Below are positions 1 through 8,153 of a DNA stretch of 64,000 nucleotides, in pieces. A program made the position numbers and the translations under genes. A model generated the notes under the pieces. The model was not told the DNA's origin, ran no database searches, and saw nothing but the letters and a program-made list of their open reading frames with translations. Source of the stretch: Hydrogenovibrio kuenenii DSM 12350. GTDB lineage: Bacteria > Pseudomonadota > Gammaproteobacteria > Thiomicrospirales > Thiomicrospiraceae. Position 1 is the stretch's first letter. Every line of letters starts with the position of its first letter. Where the stretch lies: the NCBI RefSeq assembly GCF_000526715.1, contig NZ_JAGP01000001.1, positions 1,984,001-2,048,000 of the forward strand, read 5' to 3'.

Positions 1-455
1 TGAATTAGATCAGTCAAATCAAACGACCCCATAATCCAATCTGGCATATCCGGGCTCACTTCTCGCGCCCCAAAAATGGAACGGAAAATTTGCTGCAGAA
101 TCAAACTCAATCCCCATGTCGCTAACAGCGTATCCAAAGGACGTTTATACAAGAATCTAATAAAACTCCATTCAACTAAGTACCCGACAATAAATGCAAC
201 CGCAAATGCCGCTAAAATAGCGAGTGGAAAGTACTCATTTAAAAAGCCGTAACTCGTGGCTATATGAGATAACAAATAGGTGGTATAAGCGCCAAGCGTC
301 ATGAACTCACCATGCGCCATATTGATAACACCCATCTGACCAAAAATAATGGCCAATCCTAAAGCCATTAAGAGAAGCACACTGAACATGCTAATACCGG
401 CGAAGCCCTGCATAGCTAAAATACTCAGCAACTCCGAAGATGTATACCCATCCAT
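1..455 (-). CDS. urtB: Urea-type (branched-chain amino acid family) ABC transporter permease, N-terminal part
   Basis: This is the first ~151 residues of a LivH/UrtB-type inner-membrane permease; the gene runs off the left edge of the window. The reading frame is open from the ATG at 455 to position 1. A strong GAGGAG ribosome binding site lies about 8 bases upstream of the ATG. The segment reading MGVINMAHGEFMTLGAYTTY is the typical early signature of this family: a first hydrophobic helix followed by the NMAHGE loop. The gene follows urtA in the same direction, 121 bases downstream. The urea assignment rests on that neighbour; the permease alone could equally be LivH. Its role would be to form half of the translocation pore for the UrtA ligand. 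Confidence 0.85.
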   Translation of the reverse strand, partial: MDGYTSSELLSILAMQGFAGISMFSVLLLMALGLAIIFGQMGVINMAHGEFMTLGAYTTYLLSHIATSYGFLNEYFPLAILAAFAVAFIVGYLVEWSFIRFLYKRPLDTLLATWGLSLILQQIFRSIFGAREVSPDMPDWIMGSFDLTDLI

Positions 456-485
456 ACACCGACTCCTCTGATGTAACCTGATAAT

Positions 486-508
486 CCTGCAACCAGGACG
501 GTTGCAGG
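486..508 (-). promoter_or_regulatory. Hairpin between urtA and urtB
   Basis: A perfect 9-bp stem, CCTGCAACC / GGTTGCAGG, encloses a 5-base loop. No T-run follows on the minus strand, so it does not look like a simple terminator. Stem-loops between a binding-protein gene and its permease genes often block 3' decay and keep the binding protein more abundant. That role is inferred here. Confidence 0.5.
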
Positions 509-576
509 TACATTGAATTTAAACTGAATGAGAAGGGAGTCTGGCGACCCCCATCTATTAGAGAACCGTTACCGGC

Positions 577-1815
577 TTATTGATACCCTTTAGGGAATGG
601 ATTTGGCTTGATAAGGTCTGATTCCCAAACCACTTTAGCCTGACCATTTGGCTGCCACTCACCAATACGCGTTTTGAAGTACATATGGTGGTTAGAATCC
701 ACTTTTAGGTAACCGTTTGGAGAATCCTTCCAAACATGACCAATCTGTGCTGGAATAACTTTCTCGATATCAAAGCTACCTGCTTTTTCAACCGCAGCCT
801 TCCACAACCAAGGACCAAGATATGCTGATTCAGTTACGTCACCGATAACCGCATCTTTACCATAAGCTGCTTTAAATGCTTTAACAAACTTCTTGTTGCC
901 AGGAACGTCTAAAGACTGGAAGTATTTCATTGAAGAGTAGAAACCTTTCAAGTTTTCTCCGCCAATTCCTTTCGCTTCGTCTTCTGTTACAGAAAGTGTC
1001 AACAGTTTTTGCTTCTTAGAGTTCAAACCTGCTGCAATCATTTGCTTAAAGAATGCAACGTTACTTCCACCTACAACAGCAGAGAACACTAGATCAGGTC
1101 TTTTTAGTTTGATTTTATTAATCAAAGAACCGAACTGAGTACTACCTAGAGGATAATATTCTTCACCAACAACTTTTCCATGTAAATGTTGCTCAATATG
1201 CTTACGAGCAATTTTCATAGACGTTCTAGGCCAAATATAGTCAGAACCAACTAAGTAGAACTTTTTAGCATGCAATGTTTTGCTTGCCCAATCCAAACCA
1301 GCTAGGATTTGCTGAGTTGCTTCTTGACCTGTATAGAAAATATCATGAGACTCTTCCAACCCTTCATAGAAAGTTGGGTAGTAAAGCAAGCCCTTGTCTT
1401 TTTCAAGCACAGGCAGTACTGCTTTACGAGATGCAGACGTCCAACAACCGAAAATAGCAGGAACTTTATCACTCTCTAAAAGTTTCTTCGCTTTTTCAGC
1501 AAATGTTGGCCAATCCGACGCACCATCTTCGGTAATTACTTTAATTTGGCGTCCAAGAATACCACCAGATTCGTTGATTTGTTTAATCGCTAATTTTTCA
1601 GCCTGAACAGAACCAATCTCACTGATCGCCATTGTTCCTGTTAAAGAATGCAAAATCCCAACAGTAACTGTTTTATCATCTACCGCAAGGCCTGTTGTCA
1701 TTACTTTAGATGTTGGGTAATCACCGGCATGAGCGGCTGTCATTACACCTGTCAAAGCAATCCCACCGATTGCGGCAGTCATCGCTTTTAATAAGGTACG
1801 TCTTGTCTTTATCAT
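577..1815 (-). CDS. urtA: Urea ABC transporter substrate-binding protein
   Basis: A periplasmic type I binding protein of about 412 residues that would capture urea (or a short amide) and deliver it to the UrtBC permease. Residues 1-31 form a signal peptide with a twin-arginine-like TRRTLLK motif and an AHA cleavage site, which suggests Tat export. The mature protein matches the UrtA/FmdD branch: GILHSLTGTMAISE near the N-terminus, INESGGILGRQI, then FGCWTSASRKAVLPV and LLYYPTFYEGLEES. The length is typical of UrtA. Two ATGs are adjacent; the second (1815) has the better spacing to AGGAG. The partial permease follows downstream. A candidate sigma-54 promoter upstream fits nitrogen control. 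Short-amide binding by an FmdD-like protein is the main alternative. Confidence 0.9.
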   Translation of the reverse strand: MIKTRRTLLKAMTAAIGGIALTGVMTAAHAGDYPTSKVMTTGLAVDDKTVTVGILHSLTGTMAISEIGSVQAEKLAIKQINESGGILGRQIKVITEDGASDWPTFAEKAKKLLESDKVPAIFGCWTSASRKAVLPVLEKDKGLLYYPTFYEGLEESHDIFYTGQEATQQILAGLDWASKTLHAKKFYLVGSDYIWPRTSMKIARKHIEQHLHGKVVGEEYYPLGSTQFGSLINKIKLKRPDLVFSAVVGGSNVAFFKQMIAAGLNSKKQKLLTLSVTEDEAKGIGGENLKGFYSSMKYFQSLDVPGNKKFVKAFKAAYGKDAVIGDVTESAYLGPWLWKAAVEKAGSFDIEKVIPAQIGHVWKDSPNGYLKVDSNHHMYFKTRIGEWQPNGQAKVVWESDLIKPNPFPKGYQ

Positions 1816-1833
1816 CATTAACTCCTAGTTTTA

Positions 1834-1852
1834 CTTGACTAAAACAGTCAAG
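1834..1852 (-). promoter_or_regulatory. 5' UTR hairpin just upstream of urtA
   Basis: A 7-bp perfect stem, CTTGACT / AGTCAAG, with a 5-base loop ends a few bases before the AGGAG site of urtA. It could modulate translation initiation or mRNA stability. Only the repeat itself is seen; the function is inferred. Confidence 0.35.
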
Positions 1853-1914
1853 AACTCGCTACACTCAGAAAATAAGAAACATATGCATAAACACATTTCT
1901 TTAAATCACTAAAA

Positions 1915-1929
1915 GCAACTAAAAGACCA
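1915..1929 (-). promoter_or_regulatory. Candidate sigma-54 (RpoN) promoter for urtA
   Basis: On the minus strand the sequence reads TGGTCTTTTAGTTGC followed by T. The TGG and TTGC elements are separated by exactly 8 bases, which is the -24/-12 spacing of sigma-54 promoters. The central CACG of the consensus is not conserved. The site lies about 100 bases upstream of the urtA start. Nitrogen-scavenging urea uptake under NtrC/RpoN control is common, so the context supports it. Confidence 0.45.
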
Positions 1930-2130
1930 AATTTTTAACTAAAATAAAACATAGCTACCATAAAAACCTTAAACCATTGTTTTTTATAAAAATTAATAAA
2001 TCAAAAATTAATAAAAAAACAAACCATACTTAAAAAAACAAACCGAAAATGAAAAAATAATGAATATATTCACAATATATTAACTATATTGGTGCACGCA
2101 CATCCAAAATAAAACAATTAACAATTTAAA
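1930..2130. other. AT-rich intergenic spacer upstream of urtA
   Basis: No gene is visible here. The stretch is very AT-rich with many A/T runs, and it contains a perfect 12-bp palindrome (TGAATATATTCA, 2061-2072) that could bind a regulator of urtA. No further signal was recognised. Confidence 0.4.
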
Positions 2131-2158
2131 AACAAAAAAAGGAGGCAAAGCCTCCTTT
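2131..2158 (-). terminator. Rho-independent terminator of the metallo-beta-lactamase-fold gene
   Basis: Read on the minus strand, a 9-bp stem AAAGGAGGC / GCCTCCTTT with a 3-base loop is followed by a run of Ts. It starts 29 bases past the stop codon at 2187. Confidence 0.9.
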
Positions 2159-2186
2159 AAAGATAAGTAAAATAATTAATAACTAC

Positions 2187-3287
2187 TTAAAAATCACCGC
2201 CAGTGATTTCTTTATAAATACGTCTTGCATTGTTTTTCGCCGCCTGATCAAACACAGGTCTGTCCTTATACATAGATTGATCAATTGCCTCGGCATCTTT
2301 CTGTTTACCACCGGCATCCACAACCTTCTGCACCTGCTTCTGAACATATCGGAAATAATCATAAGTCTGACGCTTGATCGTTGCCATATCTGCTGGCGTA
2401 CCATGCCCAGGCACCACTGTCACATCGTGCGGAATTTGGCTCATCATATTCTCAAACGATCTAGTCCACTCAAAACTATTTGTGTAGTTGAACATAACAG
2501 GCATGCGCTCGTTAAAGCCTAAATCTCCGGTAAACAAAAGCTTACGACTTGGAATATAAACACTGGTTGACGCAGGTGTATGCCCTGGCCCAAAGTCCAT
2601 CAAAATAAACTTTTCGCCACCACCAACATCCACCGCCAACTTATTTTCAAACGTTGTGAATTTATCAGCAACATTTCTTGCCGACTGCGTCAATTCTTCA
2701 CCTACGCGACGCCCCCATTCGGCTTTAATGTGAGGGAAAGCGTCATCAAACTGCTTATTCGCTAAAGCACTGGAATACAAATGGCGCACACCAACATCCC
2801 ACCAATAGCTTGCACCCAAATAAGCATGCCCTTGATTATTTTCAACCGCTAACCACTTCACCGGCTTGTCGGTAATCGCTTTAATTTGTTGGTGCACACT
2901 ATAAGCAATGGCTGGGTTAGCGCCAGCGTTAAAGACAAAGACACCATCTTTAAAAATGACAAAGGAAATATTATTATTTAAGCCGAAGTTGGACGGGTTA
3001 TGCCAAATCTGACTCCCGACAATGGTATAAACCCCTTTTTTAACTTTTATCGCCTTAGGCAAAGGCAACACCTTCCCAATATAACCCGCTTTTGCTTCTG
3101 CCGCTTTCACATCACGAAGGTAAGCGTTGGCCGCTTGATATTGATCTTTTGACTGTACACGCTTGAGATCCTGCGCCCAGGCTTTGAAACCATCCGTATA
3201 CGGATCGCTATTTTCCGCATAACTTTGACCCGAAATGCCTAACAGCATTAAAAAACATAGTGGTAAGTATAAACCTCGTCGTCCCAT
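2187..3287 (-). CDS. Exported metallo-beta-lactamase-fold protein with a degenerate metal motif
   Basis: A 366-residue exported protein. The start at 3287 is chosen because AAGGAG lies 7 bases upstream; it gives MGRRGLYLPLCFLMLLGISG plus QSYA as a clean signal peptide. The fold is shown by GPGHTPASTSVYIP, LLFTGDLGF and VVPGHGTP, which supply the later His, Asp and His ligands. Where the family's HxHxDH motif should be, around residues 160-170, the protein reads ENNQGHAYLGASYWW, so the usual first-site ligands appear lost. It is monocistronic with its own terminator. It may be a changed hydrolase, or a binding or assembly protein. Substrate unknown. Confidence 0.8.
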   Translation of the reverse strand: MGRRGLYLPLCFLMLLGISGQSYAENSDPYTDGFKAWAQDLKRVQSKDQYQAANAYLRDVKAAEAKAGYIGKVLPLPKAIKVKKGVYTIVGSQIWHNPSNFGLNNNISFVIFKDGVFVFNAGANPAIAYSVHQQIKAITDKPVKWLAVENNQGHAYLGASYWWDVGVRHLYSSALANKQFDDAFPHIKAEWGRRVGEELTQSARNVADKFTTFENKLAVDVGGGEKFILMDFGPGHTPASTSVYIPSRKLLFTGDLGFNERMPVMFNYTNSFEWTRSFENMMSQIPHDVTVVPGHGTPADMATIKRQTYDYFRYVQKQVQKVVDAGGKQKDAEAIDQSMYKDRPVFDQAAKNNARRIYKEITGGDF

Positions 3288-3372
3288 ACCATTTCTCCTT
3301 AGTTGCACCTTTATAGTCATTATCTATTTAGGCTAATACATTCGGCTTCTTTACGTATTCGCAAGCCTGTTT

Positions 3373-4473
3373 TTATGTTCTATCTAATAAATCAGAATGC
3401 TTTAATGCATAAACATCAAAAATAGTGATCGCCAGTGCGGCAATAACCGGACCGAAAAATAAACCAATAATTCCAAAATGAATCAGTCCAGCAAAAGTCG
3501 ATAAAATCGTCATCATCGTATGACTTGCCACTTCCATTCCCTCGCCTTTAGCATTTAGCGAAGCAGAAATTCGGTTAATCAAGACCGGGCGCAAAATATT
3601 ATCGATTAAGAACCCATTAATAAGCGCTCCCACAAATACAACCACGCCTACCTCAGCATATTGCCCTTGGAAAGTTAAAAATATGGCTACAGGAATCCAA
3701 ATCAATGCCGAACCCACTACTGGAATAAAAGAGGTCACAGCAATTGCCATCCCCAAAAACAGCCCAGGCAAGCCTAAAAGCCAAGCCACAGCAGCGAAGG
3801 TAATACCTTGTGCAACAGCCACCCCCAACACAGATAGCAATAAAATCGTTGATAGATTAGAAAAACGCGACATAATCATTTTGTCGTAATGATTTTCTAG
3901 CGGTGAGAGTACTTTTATATGTTGTGCGATCTTATGACCATCTCGATAAAAGAAAAACATCGCAAAAATGGCCAATAAAATAAAAGTTAAAAACGAAGTG
4001 GTATTTCCAAACACACCCTTCACTAAAAAAATAATCGTTTCTTGCGCAAACTTAATAATCTTGCCGGCATTGTCTTGCAACTGCTGCATTAGCTGCGCCT
4101 GAGTAGCGTCAGGAATAGGAATAATATGGATGAGATTTCGGTTCATATCGACAAAAGTCTGCGGTGTTTGCATCGCAAGCCATCGTTGCGCCTCACCGTA
4201 AACTTGCCCCACTTGCAAACCGACTTCCAAAATCAAATAAGTTACAGGTGCAATAACAGTTAAAAACACCACAACACTCATTAAGGCAGAAGCCGTGTTT
4301 TCCGAATTGACCTTGCATAACACTTTCTGATAGATTGCATAGGTGGCAGTTGCTAAAATCATTGCGAAGAACAGCGCTTCCAAAAACGGAGAGAACAGCC
4401 ATAACAATCCAACAATGGCAACGAGCAAAAGTATCAATAAAAAGCTTTCAGCCAAACTTTGTTGCGTGCGCAT
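3373..4473 (-). CDS. AI-2E family (PerM/YdiK) membrane transporter
   Basis: A 366-residue polytopic inner-membrane protein of the AI-2E (TqsA/PerM/YdiK) family. It has paired helices at about residues 10-45 and 60-85, a long charged region at about 85-150, then helices around 150-175 and 205-330. The segment LPGLFLGMAIAVTSFIPVVGSALIWIP matches the conserved PxxG-rich core of the family. Members have been linked to autoinducer-2 export, Na+/H+ antiport and general permease roles, so the substrate cannot be named. The gene is divergent from ppnN, with only 46 bases between them. Confidence 0.85.
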   Translation of the reverse strand: MRTQQSLAESFLLILLLVAIVGLLWLFSPFLEALFFAMILATATYAIYQKVLCKVNSENTASALMSVVVFLTVIAPVTYLILEVGLQVGQVYGEAQRWLAMQTPQTFVDMNRNLIHIIPIPDATQAQLMQQLQDNAGKIIKFAQETIIFLVKGVFGNTTSFLTFILLAIFAMFFFYRDGHKIAQHIKVLSPLENHYDKMIMSRFSNLSTILLLSVLGVAVAQGITFAAVAWLLGLPGLFLGMAIAVTSFIPVVGSALIWIPVAIFLTFQGQYAEVGVVVFVGALINGFLIDNILRPVLINRISASLNAKGEGMEVASHTMMTILSTFAGLIHFGIIGLFFGPVIAALAITIFDVYALKHSDLLDRT

Positions 4474-4519
4474 GTTTTACTACCCTAACTCTAGCTTACA
4501 TATGAGTCATTAATCTATC

Positions 4520-5905
4520 ATGAATACACCAGTCAAAAAAGTTTTAATTCGCCCCGTTGAAAACATGCAAATCCTCTCTTATCAAGAGGCGAAGCAACTT
4601 TGTGATGAAAACGACCACGGACTTAACGAGCTACTTAGGCGTTGTACATTAGCTGTACTCAACACTGGTGCAAAAGAAGATAACGGCCTTGCGCTTTTAG
4701 AAGCACACCCGGATTTTCAGATTAATGTAAACGTCAAAGGGCGCGGCATTCAATTAGAAATCGAAAACGCTCCGGCCAACGCTTTTGTAGACAGCGAAAT
4801 GATTATCGGTTTACAGGAGCACCTCTCAGCCGTCATTCGCGATCTACTCTACGCCAAAAATGAAATCATCGACAATCCAGAGTTTGACCTAGACAGTTCT
4901 TTTGGCATTACCAACGCCATTTTCCATCTTGCGCGTAACGCCAATTTAATGTGTATCGACAGAGACCCAAATATCGTTGTCTGCTGGGGTGGGCACTCTA
5001 TTAGCCTTGAAGAATATAAATACACCAAACATGTTGGCTATGAGCTTGGACTAAGACGTTTCGACATCTGTACAGGCTGTGGCCCAGGCGCCATGAAAGG
5101 CCCTATGAAAGGAGCTGTGCTCGGCCACGGCAAGCAGCGCCACAGAGGGGCACGTTTCATTGGTTTGACAGAACCAGGCATTATTGCTGCCGAAGCGCCA
5201 AATGCCATCGTCACCGAGCTGGCTATCATGCCCGATATTGAAAAACGTTTAGAAGCCTTTATGCGCTTAGGACATGGCATCATCATCTTCCCGGGGGGCG
5301 CAGGCACTATGGAAGAAATTCTCTACCTGCTCAGCGTATTACTGCACCCTCAAAACCTGGAAGTCCCCATTCCGGTCGTGTTAACGGCTTCCGAAACTCA
5401 CAAAGGTTACTTTGAAGCAGTACTGGAATTTATCGAAAATGCACTTGGCGAAGAAGCCAGACAAAAACTTACTTTTGTTTATAACAACCCCTCCCATGTT
5501 GCACACTTGATAAAAAAAGGCATTCAAGACGTTCGCAATTACCGTAGAGAAACCAGTGACGCTTATTTCTTCAACTGGAACCTTTATATTCCTCTTGAGC
5601 TACAAAAACCGTTTAAACCAACGCATGAAACCATTTCTCAATTAAAACTCCACAAAAACCAACCGCCTCATCAGTTGGCTTCCGAATTACGACAAGTTTT
5701 TTCAGCTATTGTCGCAGGTAATGTTAAGTCAGAAGGAATTCGCGAAATTGAAGAAAAGGGTCCTTTCCAAATTAACGGAGATCCTGAAATCATGACGCGC
5801 ATTGATGCATTACTGAAAACGTTTGTTAAACAACGACGCATGAAATTGGGAACGGAAAACTATGTGCCCTGCTATAATATCATCACCAAAGAAAAGGGAG
5901 ATTAA
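4520..5905 (+). CDS. ppnN: Pyrimidine/purine nucleotide 5'-monophosphate nucleosidase (PpnN/YgdH)
   Basis: A 461-residue cytosolic LOG-family enzyme expected to cleave nucleoside monophosphates to a free base and ribose 5-phosphate. The catalytic Rossmann domain (about residues 140-350) carries VCWGGHSIS, CTGCGPGAMKGPMKGA and PGGAGTMEEILYLLSVLLHP; the PGGxGTxEE motif defines the family. The long N- and C-terminal extensions and overall length match E. coli PpnN (454 residues), which is regulated by (p)ppGpp. The first ATG lacks a clear ribosome binding site. A terminator-like stem overlaps the stop codon. Confidence 0.92.
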   Translation: MNTPVKKVLIRPVENMQILSYQEAKQLCDENDHGLNELLRRCTLAVLNTGAKEDNGLALLEAHPDFQINVNVKGRGIQLEIENAPANAFVDSEMIIGLQEHLSAVIRDLLYAKNEIIDNPEFDLDSSFGITNAIFHLARNANLMCIDRDPNIVVCWGGHSISLEEYKYTKHVGYELGLRRFDICTGCGPGAMKGPMKGAVLGHGKQRHRGARFIGLTEPGIIAAEAPNAIVTELAIMPDIEKRLEAFMRLGHGIIIFPGGAGTMEEILYLLSVLLHPQNLEVPIPVVLTASETHKGYFEAVLEFIENALGEEARQKLTFVYNNPSHVAHLIKKGIQDVRNYRRETSDAYFFNWNLYIPLELQKPFKPTHETISQLKLHKNQPPHQLASELRQVFSAIVAGNVKSEGIREIEEKGPFQINGDPEIMTRIDALLKTFVKQRRMKLGTENYVPCYNIITKEKGD

Positions 5906-5920
5906 CCTCTCCTTTTTCTT
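5892..5920 (+). terminator. Probable terminator after ppnN
   Basis: AAAGGGAG and CTCTCCTTT form a stem with one bulge across the stop codon, followed by TTTTTCTTCT on the plus strand. Confidence 0.5.
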
Positions 5921-5959
5921 CTGTTTTCTACCTATCAAAATAACAAAAAGAAACTCCCT

Positions 5960-7192
5960 ATGACCTTTGAAGAACTTGAACTGGATCCTGTTTTATTAGC
6001 CGCAATTGAAGAACAGCATTTTAATAAACCGACACCCGTTCAAGCAGAAGTGATTCCCGAGTTTATCTTAAGAAGAGACGTACTGGCTGGGGCAGCTACG
6101 GGTACAGGTAAAACCGCTGCCTTTGTTTTGCCTATACTACAAGTTTTATTGGATGAACCTCGTCCAACAAGCCAACCAAGAGCTTTGATTCTCGCACCGA
6201 CCCGTGAGCTTGCTTTCCAAATTCACAAGGTTGTCAAACAGCTGGGAGATCATTGTAACTTTCGTTCCAATATCGTCACAGGTGGCTTTGCATCTGACAA
6301 ACAGCTTGAAAACCTAAATGGTCCGCTGGATATTTTGGTTGCCACACCTGGCAGACTGCTCAACATCATGTCAAAAGAATTTATCGACCTGTCTTACATC
6401 GACATGGTCGTTATTGACGAAGCTGACCGCATGCTGGACATGGGACAAGGCCCAGATGTTTTAGCACTATTAGAAGCCATCCCAACCGATTTCCAAGCCG
6501 CTTGTTTCTCAGCGACGCTGGGCGGTTCGGGTGTCGCACGTTTTGCCGAAGACATACTCGACGACCCAGCCATTATTCAGATTGATGCACCAAACCAACA
6601 ATCTCAACAAATACAACAAGTGATTTACTTTGCTGATAGCCGAGAGCACAAACGCGCTTTATTAATGAGCCTACTTGAAGATGACAGCTGTAAAAGTGCA
6701 CTAGTGTTTTGTAATCGAAAAGAACGCGCGATAGAGCTAGAAGCCTGGCTACTAGAGCAAAAAGTTTCTGTTGATTTACTACACGGGGACATGATTCAGG
6801 CTAAACGCATGGAAATCACCCGAAAATTCACCCAAGGTAAAACCAAAGTCTTGGTTGCAACCGATGTCGCTGCTCGTGGTTTAGACATGCTAAATATCAC
6901 ACACGTCATTAACTACGACCTACCGCACCGCGGCGACACCTATATTCACCGCATCGGACGCACCGGCCGAGGACAAAATGTAGGCATCGCCATTAGCTTG
7001 GTTGAAATACATGACCTAAAACCTCTTGAGCGCATTCAGTACCACATGCAAGCTAAAATTCCAGTGAGCAAGATTGCAGGCTTAGAGCCACAACACAATA
7101 CTGGCAAAGCCAAAAAAGCCGCTAAAAAACCACACAAAAAGAAAATCGCTAAGAAGCTGGCAAAAGCCAAAAAGACCAGTAAGAAAAAGTAA
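5960..7192 (+). CDS. srmB: DEAD-box RNA helicase, SrmB-like
   Basis: A 410-residue ATP-dependent RNA helicase, probably acting in ribosome assembly or RNA turnover. All motifs are present in order: Q motif FNKPTPVQAEVIP, Walker A ATGTGKTAAF, PTRELAFQ, TPGRLL, DEADRMLDMG, SATL, then in the second RecA domain HGDM, VATDVAARGLD and HRIGRTGRG. The opening FEELELDPVLLAAIEEQ and LDMGQG resemble E. coli SrmB more than RhlE or DeaD. The C-terminal ~35 residues are a very Lys-rich tail typical of RNA-binding extensions. RhlE-type function is the alternative. Confidence 0.88.
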   Translation: MTFEELELDPVLLAAIEEQHFNKPTPVQAEVIPEFILRRDVLAGAATGTGKTAAFVLPILQVLLDEPRPTSQPRALILAPTRELAFQIHKVVKQLGDHCNFRSNIVTGGFASDKQLENLNGPLDILVATPGRLLNIMSKEFIDLSYIDMVVIDEADRMLDMGQGPDVLALLEAIPTDFQAACFSATLGGSGVARFAEDILDDPAIIQIDAPNQQSQQIQQVIYFADSREHKRALLMSLLEDDSCKSALVFCNRKERAIELEAWLLEQKVSVDLLHGDMIQAKRMEITRKFTQGKTKVLVATDVAARGLDMLNITHVINYDLPHRGDTYIHRIGRTGRGQNVGIAISLVEIHDLKPLERIQYHMQAKIPVSKIAGLEPQHNTGKAKKAAKKPHKKKIAKKLAKAKKTSKKK

Positions 7193-7210
7193 TATTAGTG
7201 CTACCCCAGC

Positions 7211-8080
7211 CTACGACCCCATTTTTTTGGCAATCTCTTTTGCCAAAATTGGAATTACATCTTTATAGTACATTAGTTTTTTCAGAGACTTATTGTTATA
7301 AAACTCATCAAATAAAACCCAATCAAATTTTGAAATTTCGGGTTTCGAAAAATCATCGTACCTGTTATTAAACGTGGATGGCACAATATATGATGATGTA
7401 TCAGTTCTTTCTCTATCCTCCAAAAAAGTTAAATAAAGCTCTTTTTCAATATAATCATAGAAATGCTTTTTTCTATGTTTATTTAGCTCTATGAGCTTAT
7501 AACTATGTAACAACAATCTTTTTGAATTTGGTGAAAATTTCGATGCAACAATATCTTTATCTGACTTAATAGTTTCAACATATTTTTTCAAAGTTTTATC
7601 TGAAACATTACCATATAGATCATGCCAAAACCCATTTTCTAGGTTTTGAAAAAGTTCATCTCTTTTAACAAACTTCATATATACAAAGGAATTCAAGGCA
7701 GGATCTAAACGGTGATACTCATTAACCAGAAAACCATCCTTTCTATAAAAAGATATAGGAGGTATTCCGTACTTTACCTTAAAGGTACAGTGCATAATAT
7801 CAGCGTATTTTTTAAGCGCTCTTTCAATCGTATTTCGTTTTTGCTGCTGATTCTGAATGGAATCAGAAAAATCCATGTAAAAGATAATTACTTTCCCAAA
7901 TGGCAAATATCGCCAGCCTTTATATCTTTTCTCATAAACTAAATTTTTCTTAAAAATTTGCTGTAAATGCTTCTCAATTTTTTGCTCCGAGTATTGAACT
8001 TCAGCCTTTGCCGAAGTCATCGACACCAATAAAATCAAAGCGGGTAAGAAAAAGACGGATAAAAACTTAATCAAACTCAA
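7211..8080 (-). CDS. Exported protein of unknown function, AT-rich gene
   Basis: A 289-residue protein not recognised as a known family. Residues 1-26 (MSLIKFLSVFFLPALILLVS, then MTSAKA) form a Sec signal peptide, so it is likely periplasmic. The mature part is rich in Lys, Tyr, Phe and Asn, with the core segment FGKVIIFYMDFSD at about residues 67-79 and a charged C-terminus. The gene is visibly more AT-rich than its neighbours, which suggests recent acquisition or weak constraint. Its 3' end overlaps ACCCCAGCCT, a partial copy of the dispersed 20-bp element, and a full inverted copy lies just upstream of its start (8113-8132). Confidence 0.65.
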   Translation of the reverse strand: MSLIKFLSVFFLPALILLVSMTSAKAEVQYSEQKIEKHLQQIFKKNLVYEKRYKGWRYLPFGKVIIFYMDFSDSIQNQQQKRNTIERALKKYADIMHCTFKVKYGIPPISFYRKDGFLVNEYHRLDPALNSFVYMKFVKRDELFQNLENGFWHDLYGNVSDKTLKKYVETIKSDKDIVASKFSPNSKRLLLHSYKLIELNKHRKKHFYDYIEKELYLTFLEDRERTDTSSYIVPSTFNNRYDDFSKPEISKFDWVLFDEFYNNKSLKKLMYYKDVIPILAKEIAKKMGS

Positions 8081-8112
8081 GATTCCTTGTACCCAACTCA
8101 GAAAGCATCATT

Positions 8113-8132
8113 AAAATCTGCCAGACTGGGGT
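8113..8132 (-). repeat. Dispersed 20-bp element, copy 1 (intergenic)
   Basis: AAAATCTGCCAGACTGGGGT is the reverse complement of the consensus ACCCCAGCCTGGYAGATTTT with one mismatch. It lies between the AT-rich orphan gene and the EI24-domain gene. Confidence 0.7.
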
Positions 8133-8153
8133 CATCATTGATAAAACTCTAAA

